From assembly GCA_945787585.1 (NCBI GenBank), contig CALZIG010000104.1, positions 1 to 5,398 on the forward strand: 5,398 nucleotides of DNA, given 5' to 3'. Positions 1-5,398 of the stretch are shown piece after piece; within the stretch, counting starts at the first letter, position 1, and the number at the start of each line of letters is the position of its first letter. The DNA comes from an uncultured Gammaproteobacteria bacterium (GTDB taxonomy: Bacteria; Pseudomonadota; Gammaproteobacteria; SZUA-140). The notes under the pieces were generated by a model, which saw only the letters and a program-made list of their open reading frames with translations, was not told the origin of the DNA and did no database searches. The position numbers were made by a program, and so were the translations under genes.

Positions 1-500
1 CGGCACATCGTGCGGCGAGTCTGCCCAATATTTATGCCGGGATCGCAGGCGCCGCATCCTATGCGCCAAGGCGAGATAAGCTGGAAAATCCGCATGTTTA
101 CGATCCATTCAATGAGTACGGTGCAACCCCTTTGATAGGCGTTAAATGGGATTGGGCAAAGGGGGTGCAGTCGGCTGAAGTGGCCGGCGCGAATGCGGAG
201 CTGGCCGCGCTGATTGAAAAATCTTCGTTTGCACAGCAGGGCATTCCATTTCAGGTCGCGGAACAGTATCACAATGTGCAGGGGTACTATAAAGCGGTCA
301 CTGAGTTAAAGCAGGGCAGTCTCAGCGGACGTCGCTGGATGGTGAGTCGTTACGTCGATTTTGAGGCGGGGCTGGAAGATGCTGAGGCCGTAATGGCGGC
401 ATTTCAGGGGTACGTGCTGGTCTATAGCGATTACCTGATGACAGTGAATGACTATAATATGCATGTGGCACGTCTACATTATGTGACGGGAGATTATTAA
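1..500 (+). CDS. TolC-family outer-membrane channel protein, C-terminal part (5' end cut by window edge)
   Basis: The frame is open from the first complete codon at position 3 to the TAA at 498-500, giving 165 visible residues; a TTG at 132 is internal, not the start. The visible part begins with LPNIYAGIAGAASYAP, then an NPHVYDPFN stretch and LIGVKWDW, which read like the beta-strand part of an outer-membrane efflux (OEP/TolC) repeat. It continues in long amphipathic helices with AELAAL, QVAEQYHNVQGYY, GRRWMV and FEAGLEDAEAVMAAFQGYV, and closes with DYNMHVARLHYVTG. The ending matches the family pattern of a final helix with DYN and a terminal TG. TolC-family proteins form trimeric barrel-plus-tunnel channels in the outer membrane. 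The gene overlaps mlaC by one base (TAATG), so it is very likely co-translated with the Mla phospholipid transport genes. Family assignment is from motif recognition; the transported substrate is inferred from context only. E. coli has mlaD in this position. Confidence 0.82.
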   Translation, partial: AHRAASLPNIYAGIAGAASYAPRRDKLENPHVYDPFNEYGATPLIGVKWDWAKGVQSAEVAGANAELAALIEKSSFAQQGIPFQVAEQYHNVQGYYKAVTELKQGSLSGRRWMVSRYVDFEAGLEDAEAVMAAFQGYVLVYSDYLMTVNDYNMHVARLHYVTGDY

Positions 501-1120
501 TGAAACGCTTATCCCTTATTATTTCGCTATGGTGTTTTTTCCTGTTACCGGTGGGTGTCGTGAGTGCCAACGCGCCGGCTCAGCAAATGGTGATGGACAC
601 CACTAGCAAGATGCTTTCATTGATTGAATCTGAGCGAGAGAAGATCAAGGCGAGCCCCGTTTATATCTATGAACTGGTCGAGGGCGTGGTGTTGCCGCAC
701 TTCGATTTTGATCGCATGGGGCGGCTCGTGCTGGGTAAACACTGGCGCAGTACGAACGAGGCGCAACGCGCACAGTTCACTAAAGAATTTAGTTTTCTAC
801 TGGTGCGTACCTATGCGACGGCGATGATGGACTACTCCGGGCAGGAGGTGATCTACCTGCCGTTTCGTGAAGGGCAGGATAACGGGGATGTCGTGGTGCG
901 CACCGAGATTGATCAGAAGGGCGGCTTCCCGATCCCGATCGATTACAGCCTGCATTTTAAGGACGGTGAATGGAAGGTCTTCAACGTCAAGATTGATGCA
1001 GTGAGTCTGGTGCTCAACTATCGGACCACGTTTTCTAGCGAGATTCGTAATCTGGGCGGAATTGACGGCTTGATTGCCCAGTTGAAAAAGCGCAACGAGG
1101 AAGCGCGCAATGGTCAGTAG
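500..1120 (+). CDS. mlaC: MlaC-family periplasmic phospholipid-binding protein
   Basis: This 206-residue protein has an Sec-type signal peptide: MKR followed by a hydrophobic stretch to about residue 21, with likely cleavage after VSA (A23). The mature part matches the MlaC/Ttg2D family (Pfam MlaC). It contains LPHFDFDRMGRLVLGKHW (65-82), NEAQRAQFTKEF (86-97), a region of beta strands with PIDYSLHFKDGEWKVFNV (146-163), and SLVLNYRTTFSSEI (169-182). Its length is typical of the family. MlaC ferries phospholipids through the periplasm between an outer-membrane partner and the inner-membrane MlaFEDB complex. The usual glycine before the VSLV segment is alanine here (A167), a mild variation. The start at 500 is supported by GGGAG at 488-492, seven bases upstream, and by the stop/start overlap with the preceding gene. 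The end overlaps mlaB, which indicates translational coupling. Family assignment is secure. Confidence 0.95.
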   Translation: MKRLSLIISLWCFFLLPVGVVSANAPAQQMVMDTTSKMLSLIESEREKIKASPVYIYELVEGVVLPHFDFDRMGRLVLGKHWRSTNEAQRAQFTKEFSFLLVRTYATAMMDYSGQEVIYLPFREGQDNGDVVVRTEIDQKGGFPIPIDYSLHFKDGEWKVFNVKIDAVSLVLNYRTTFSSEIRNLGGIDGLIAQLKKRNEEARNGQ

Positions 1121-1448
1121 TGTCAGCCATCCTCGGATTGAGCGACGCGACGAAGGGACGTTTTTGCTCAGTGGTGATCTGAGTTTTGCCAGTGTGCCCG
1201 CTTTATTACGCGATAGTCAACGTCTGTTGCCGCAGCAGATTGATGCTGCCGACGCGAACGCCGTGACGATTGATCTGCAGGGAGTCAGCCGGACCGACAG
1301 TGCAGGGCTTGCCCTGCTGGTCGAGTGGACGCGAAATTTTCGTGCGCAGGGGAATACCCTTCATTTTCTGAATATCCCGGCACAGATGTTGGCGCTGGCC
1401 CATTTGAGCGGTCTTGAAGGGGTGTTATCACTGCCGAGTACGGCTTAG
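1110..1448 (+). CDS. mlaB: MlaB-like STAS-domain protein of the phospholipid ABC transporter
   Basis: This is a 112-residue cytoplasmic protein made of a single STAS domain. The N-terminal strand region FLLSGDLSFASVPALL (18-33) and the signature IDLQGVSRTDSAGLALLVEW (54-73) are clear. S64, in the D-S-A-G-L motif, takes the position of the phosphorylatable or functionally key Ser/Thr of STAS proteins; E. coli MlaB has threonine there. In E. coli, MlaB binds the ATPase MlaF and is needed for assembly and activity of MlaFEDB; the same role is inferred here from family and context. The start codon lies inside the end of mlaC (11-base overlap), with GAGGAAG at 1097-1103 as ribosome binding site. 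There is no sign of truncation. It is the last gene of the coupled Mla block, since a 141-base gap follows. Confidence 0.9.
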   Translation: MVSSVSHPRIERRDEGTFLLSGDLSFASVPALLRDSQRLLPQQIDAADANAVTIDLQGVSRTDSAGLALLVEWTRNFRAQGNTLHFLNIPAQMLALAHLSGLEGVLSLPSTA

Positions 1449-1514
1449 CTGTCGGAATCGTTGCTGTTGACGATGCGCCAAATCGTGTGAATCGTCTCGT
1501 TTCTTAGTAAATTC

Positions 1515-1523
1515 TGGTACCAT
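1515..1523 (+). promoter_or_regulatory. possible extended -10 promoter element upstream of ibaG
   Basis: TGG followed by TACCAT has the form of an extended -10 box (TGnTAnnAT), about 67 bases upstream of ibaG. No convincing -35 hexamer lies 16-18 bases before it. The 141-base gap after mlaB makes a separate promoter for ibaG plausible, but the match is weak. The same stretch is strongly palindromic, so it could instead be a protein-binding site. Confidence 0.25.
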
Positions 1524-1589
1524 GGCGCCATATTTTTACCCTGAACCAGATCAGCCTGTGACTGAAGTGACGGCGATCAATAGAGATTA

Positions 1590-1847
1590 ATGATGCAAAT
1601 TGATGAAATTCAAAAGATGATTGAGGCGGGAATGCCGGATAGTCAGGTCAGCGTGACAGGCGATGGCTCTCATTTTGAGGCGGTGGTTATTAGTGACGCC
1701 TTTGAAGGTAAGGGGATGTTGCAGCAGCACCGCATGGTCTACGCCACGCTGGGCGACAATATCGAAAATGCGGCGATCCATGCCCTCTCTATGCGTACTT
1801 TTACCCCGGCACAGTGGGATGAGGCACAGAAGCGCAAGGTGCTTTGA
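1590..1847 (+). CDS. ibaG: BolA-family protein IbaG
   Basis: This 85-residue protein aligns by eye along its whole length with E. coli IbaG (YrbA). It has the GDGSHFEAVVISDAFEGK block (24-41), the Q-Q-H-R-x-V-Y segment (45-51), and IHALSMRTFTPAQW (63-76). H64 is the conserved histidine that in BolA-family proteins contributes to [2Fe-2S] binding with monothiol glutaredoxins. IbaG is linked to acid stress and iron-sulfur or redox handling, with the exact role unsettled even in E. coli. The gene sits between mlaB and murA exactly as in enterobacteria. Two consecutive ATG codons (1590 and 1593) can serve as start. The only Shine-Dalgarno-like stretch is a weak AGAG at 1582-1585, so the choice between them is open by one residue. 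Confidence 0.93.
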   Translation: MMQIDEIQKMIEAGMPDSQVSVTGDGSHFEAVVISDAFEGKGMLQQHRMVYATLGDNIENAAIHALSMRTFTPAQWDEAQKRKVL

Positions 1848-1886
1848 TCAAAGCCTGAGCATTACTGAATAGGCACTTAACAGCCA

Positions 1887-1916
1887 TTGAGATACGACAC
1901 ATCTCATCTCTACAAT
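1887..1916 (+). promoter_or_regulatory. predicted sigma-70 promoter for murA (and probably the murA-hisG-hisD unit)
   Basis: TTGAGA at 1887-1892 and TACAAT at 1911-1916 each match five of six positions of the sigma-70 consensus, separated by 18 bases. Transcription would begin near 1922-1924, only about 13 bases before the murA ATG at 1936. Because murA and hisG are 33 bases apart with no terminator visible, this promoter may drive the histidine genes as well. An inverted repeat fills the spacer (listed separately). Confidence 0.6.
1888..1906. repeat. inverted repeat within the murA promoter spacer
   Basis: TGAGAT (1888-1893) and its exact reverse complement ATCTCA (1901-1906) are separated by seven bases. 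One arm overlaps the predicted -35 hexamer and the other lies just upstream of the -10. This is the size and place expected of a dimeric repressor operator, but six-base arms can arise by chance, so the role is a guess. Confidence 0.4.
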
Positions 1917-1926
1917 GATTTATTAA

Positions 1927-3195
<1,269 letters not shown>

Positions 3196-3228
3196 TTGTC
3201 GAGCAATAATGAGTTAAGAGTTAATAAG

Positions 3229-3867
3229 ATGAGTGCAACCATTACCATCGCGCTGTCCAAAGGGCGTATTTTCAAAGAGACCCTGCCGCTGCTGGCGCAC
3301 GCAGGTATTATCCCGCTGGATGATCCAACCACCAGCCGTAAGCTGATCCTCGATACTAATTTAGACGATGTGAAGCTGGTGGTGATTCGTGCCTCTGATG
3401 TGCCCACGTTTGTCGAATATGGCGCAGCCGATATGGGCGTGACGGGTAAAGATGTGCTGGTGGAATACGGCGGTGATGGCCTTTATGAGCCGCTGGATCT
3501 AAAAATTGCCAGATGTCGCATGATGGTGGCGGGGCCTGAAAATAGCGTGATCGATGAGACCCGCATGCGTATCGCCACCAAATATGTTGAGACGGCCAAA
3601 CGATACTTTGCCGCACAGGGTCAGCAGGTTGAGATCATCAAACTGTACGGCGCGATGGAGCTGGCGCCGATCGTCGGACTTGCGGATCGCATTGTCGATG
3701 TAGTCGACACCGGCAACACACTGAGGGCCAACGGCCTGGTGCCGATGGATCACATCGCGGATGTCAGTTCACGCCTGATTGTTAACAAGGCGTCAATGAA
3801 GATGAAGCATGAGCGGGTGAAGCGCTATATTGATCTGATCGCGGAAGCGGTTGCCCAAAATGGCTAA
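3229..3867 (+). CDS. hisG: ATP phosphoribosyltransferase, short form (HisG-S)
   Basis: HisG condenses ATP with PRPP, the first and usually feedback-controlled step of histidine synthesis. From the ATG at 3229 the protein has 212 residues, the size of the short-form family, which lacks the C-terminal regulatory domain. Motifs seen are [11 protein letters not shown] (5-15), [27 protein letters not shown] (65-91), [12 protein letters not shown] (136-147), the PRPP-binding loop [14 protein letters not shown] (157-170) and [15 protein letters not shown] (180-194). The frame is open further upstream to a TTG at 3196, immediately after the murA stop. I prefer 3229 because it gives the conserved N-terminus and has AAGAG at 3216-3220, eight bases upstream. 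Short-form HisG is known to need the HisS-like regulatory subunit HisZ, which is not in this window. The 33-base gap from murA suggests co-transcription. Confidence 0.95.
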   Translation: MSATITIALSKGRIFKETLPLLAHAGIIPLDDPTTSRKLILDTNLDDVKLVVIRASDVPTFVEYGAADMGVTGKDVLVEYGGDGLYEPLDLKIARCRMMVAGPENSVIDETRMRIATKYVETAKRYFAAQGQQVEIIKLYGAMELAPIVGLADRIVDVVDTGNTLRANGLVPMDHIADVSSRLIVNKASMKMKHERVKRYIDLIAEAVAQNG

Positions 3868-3919
3868 TGTCACGCATGGCTAATATTGAACACTCAAGTT
3901 GTTTGGTTCGGAATGTAAT

Positions 3920-3927
3920 GGGGGTGA
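3920..3927 (+). promoter_or_regulatory. strong ribosome binding site that fixes the GTG start of hisD
   Basis: GGGGGTGA matches seven of eight bases of the extended anti-Shine-Dalgarno complement GGAGGTGA. The five-G core ends six bases before the GTG at 3931. The in-frame ATG at 3913 is followed at once by a TAA, so it cannot be the start. This leaves GTG 3931 as the clear initiation codon. Confidence 0.75.
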
Positions 3928-3930
3928 CCT

Positions 3931-5235
3931 GTGACTAAGATTCTACGTCTGGATGCTGCCGCTGCAGATTTCCGCAGCCAGCTGGATGACCGTCTGGCCT
4001 GGGATAGCGCGGCCGATGAGGGCGTTCAACAGACGGTGCGCGACATCATTGCTGATGTGCGTAGGCGCGGTGATGCCGCCGTGGTGGAATACACCAACCG
4101 TTTTGATCGCCTGAGCGCGGCTGATATGGGGGCGCTGGAGATTCCGTTATCACGTCTCAAAGTGGCACGCGCATCGGTCGATGCGGCACAGTGCGCGGCG
4201 CTGGAGCTTGCGGCGGAACGCCTTTACGCCTATCACGAACATCAGAAGATGGCATCGTGGTCTTACACAGAAGCGGATGGCACACTGCTGGGGCAGCAGG
4301 TGACGCCGCTCGATCGTGTCGGGCTGTATGTTCCCGGTGGTAAGGCGGTCTACCCCTCATCGGTATTGATGAACGCGATCCCTGCCAAGGTGGCGGGTGT
4401 TGCCGAACTGATCATGGTGGTGCCGACCCCCGATAATATAGTGAATGACATGGTGCTGGCAGCGGCGGATATCGCCGGGGTCGATCGTGTGTTTACCATT
4501 GGCGGCGCGCAGGCAGTGGCGGCACTCGCCTACGGTACCGAGTCGATACCGCAGGTCGACAAGATTGTCGGCCCCGGTAATATTTATGTCGCGACCGCCA
4601 AAGGGATGGTGTTTGGTGCCGTCGGTATCGATATGATTGCCGGCCCTTCTGAAATTCTGGTGATCTGTGACGGCAAGACCGACCCTGACTGGATCGCAAT
4701 GGATCTCTTTTCGCAGGCCGAACACGACGAAGACGCGCAGTCGATCCTGGTGTCGCCCGATGCCGCTTACCTTGATGCGGTGCAGGCGAGTATCGAACGC
4801 CTGTTGCCGACGATGGAGCGTGCCGAGATTATCCGTCATTCACTGACCGCGCGCGCCGCGTTTATTAAAGTGGCCGATCTTGATCAGGCCGCCGAAATTT
4901 CAAACATCGTCGCCCCGGAACATCTGGAGCTGTCGGTGGAAGACCCGGTCGCGTTGAGTAAAAAAATTCGTCACGCCGGGGCGATCTGTATGGGGCGTTA
5001 TACCGCCGAGGCGATTGGCGACTACTGCGCAGGGCCGAATCATGTATTGCCGACTTCGCGCACGGCGCGCTTTTCATCGCCGCTGGGTGTCTACGACTTT
5101 CAGAAGCGCTCGAGCCTGATCATGTGTTCCGCGGAAGGGGCTTCAGCACTGGGTAAAACCGCTTCGGTGTTGGCGCGTGGCGAAGGGCTCACGGCACATG
5201 CCCGTTCTGCCGAATACCGTATTCAGGACGATTGA
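3931..5235 (+). CDS. hisD: histidinol dehydrogenase HisD
   Basis: HisD is a zinc enzyme that oxidises L-histidinol to L-histidine in two NAD-dependent steps, the end of the pathway. The 434 residues are the normal length and the whole family signature is present. [20 protein letters not shown] (128-147) forms the nucleotide-binding region. [16 protein letters not shown] (188-203), [14 protein letters not shown] (211-224) and [11 protein letters not shown] (233-243) follow. [11 protein letters not shown] contains Q262 and H265, equivalent to zinc ligands Q259 and H262 of E. coli. APEHLEL carries the catalytic pair E330-H331. [14 protein letters not shown] carries ligand D364, and [11 protein letters not shown] carries ligand H423. 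All catalytic and metal positions are intact. Translation starts at a GTG set by a strong ribosome binding site. It lies 63 bases after hisG, almost certainly in the same operon. Confidence 0.98.
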   Translation: MTKILRLDAAAADFRSQLDDRLAWDSAADEGVQQTVRDIIADVRRRGDAAVVEYTNRFDRLSAADMGALEIPLSRLKVARASVDAAQCAALELAAERLYAYHEHQKMASWSYTEADGTLLGQQVTPLDRVGLYVPGGKAVYPSSVLMNAIPAKVAGVAELIMVVPTPDNIVNDMVLAAADIAGVDRVFTIGGAQAVAALAYGTESIPQVDKIVGPGNIYVATAKGMVFGAVGIDMIAGPSEILVICDGKTDPDWIAMDLFSQAEHDEDAQSILVSPDAAYLDAVQASIERLLPTMERAEIIRHSLTARAAFIKVADLDQAAEISNIVAPEHLELSVEDPVALSKKIRHAGAICMGRYTAEAIGDYCAGPNHVLPTSRTARFSSPLGVYDFQKRSSLIMCSAEGASALGKTASVLARGEGLTAHARSAEYRIQDD

Positions 5236-5283
5236 TGCCTGTGGCGTCTGTGATTTAACCATTTGATGATATTTGCAGGCGAA

Positions 5284-5289
5284 TAGAAT
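5284..5289 (+). promoter_or_regulatory. possible -10 box of a promoter ahead of hisB
   Basis: TAGAAT matches five of six bases of the -10 consensus. The best -35 candidate is TTGATG at 5263-5268, but its 15-base spacing is short. The 122-base gap between hisD and the next gene is longer than the other gaps inside the his cluster, which makes an internal promoter reasonable. It would give a 5' leader of about 60 bases. Confidence 0.3.
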
Positions 5290-5343
5290 ATGATTCCGTC
5301 GCTTTTCTCAACTGCCAGATAAGAGTATGCTAAACAAAGATTT

Positions 5344-5350
5344 TAAGGAG
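5344..5350 (+). promoter_or_regulatory. consensus ribosome binding site of hisB
   Basis: TAAGGAG is a seven-base exact match to the anti-Shine-Dalgarno complement, seven bases before the ATG at 5358. It is the strongest evidence that the reading frame cut by the window edge is a real gene. Confidence 0.8.
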
Positions 5351-5357
5351 AAATTCC

Positions 5358-5398
5358 ATGACTGCGCGTAAAGCCACAGTCACACGCAACACGTCTGA
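5358..5398 (+). CDS. hisB: start of imidazoleglycerol-phosphate dehydratase HisB (3' end cut by window edge)
   Basis: Only 13 complete codons are visible, reading MTARKATVTRNTS, with a final partial codon GA- that must encode E or D, or be a stop. This closely resembles the N-terminus of monofunctional HisB proteins, which typically begin with a short basic stretch then A-x-V-x-R-x-T-x-E-T. A full Shine-Dalgarno TAAGGAG at 5344-5350, seven bases upstream, confirms a real start. HisB removes water from imidazoleglycerol phosphate in histidine synthesis. The absence of an N-terminal HAD-type phosphatase beginning shows it is not the bifunctional enterobacterial form, so histidinol-phosphatase should be a separate protein. 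The identification rests on few residues plus the his-cluster context. Confidence 0.72.
   Translation, partial: MTARKATVTRNTS

Noticed and set aside
132..134. TTG as the start of a separate 122-residue protein before mlaC
   Set aside because: The frame remains open and family-like upstream to the window edge, with TolC-like residues before the TTG, so this is the tail of a longer gene.
3196..3228. In-frame TTG directly after the murA stop as an alternative hisG start, adding 11 residues
   Set aside because: The added residues do not resemble the HisG N-terminus, and the ATG at 3229 has its own Shine-Dalgarno-like AAGAG at good spacing and gives the usual family length.
3876..3938. A 20-codon reading frame bridging the hisG-hisD gap and overlapping the hisD start, considered as a his leader peptide
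   Set aside because: It contains a single histidine instead of a run, has no ribosome binding site, and no attenuator hairpins are visible after it.
4357..4839. Long open frame on the - strand opposite hisD (160 codons)
   Set aside because: It lies wholly inside the well-conserved hisD, has no recognisable domain, and is explained by codon bias of the sense gene.
5237..5280. GCCTG/CAGGC pairing after hisD as a terminator
   Set aside because: The arms are five bases with a loop of more than 30 and no T-run follows.

Overview
The window is a compact, GC-moderate (by eye mid-50s percent) chromosomal segment in which every recognisable gene lies on the + strand. Gene content and order (mlaC-mlaB-ibaG-murA followed by hisG-hisD) point to a gammaproteobacterium. 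The mlaCB-ibaG-murA order is the E. coli arrangement, and murA followed by a short-form hisG and hisD is seen in Pseudomonas-like and many environmental gammaproteobacteria. I cannot assign a genus.

Layout. Positions 1-500 hold the C-terminal end of a TolC-family outer-membrane channel protein. It overlaps the start of mlaC (500-1120) by one base, and mlaC overlaps mlaB (1110-1448) by eleven. These three form the tail of a tightly coupled operon for phospholipid traffic across the envelope; the upstream part (expected mlaF, mlaE, mlaD) is outside the window. A 141-base gap with weak promoter-like signals leads to ibaG (1590-1847), a BolA-family gene. An 88-base gap containing the best promoter in the window (TTGAGA-18-TACAAT) precedes murA (1936-3195), the first committed enzyme of peptidoglycan synthesis. 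hisG (3229-3867, short form) follows murA after 33 bases, then hisD (3931-5235, GTG start with a strong Shine-Dalgarno). After 122 bases a new reading frame begins at 5358. Its first 13 codons look like monofunctional hisB.

How the genes work together. The TolC-like protein, MlaC and MlaB belong to envelope lipid homeostasis. MurA makes the peptidoglycan precursor, so the left two thirds is an envelope cluster with the small iron-sulfur/redox-linked IbaG in the middle. The right third is histidine biosynthesis: HisG does step 1, HisD the last two oxidations and HisB, if correctly read, the dehydratase step.

Most of the window is conserved housekeeping sequence. The main point of interest is the TolC-family gene translationally coupled to mlaC, a position where E. 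coli has mlaD. Secondary points are the apparent absence of hisC between hisD and hisB, and an inverted repeat inside the murA promoter. I see no mobile element, CRISPR array, tRNA or rRNA.
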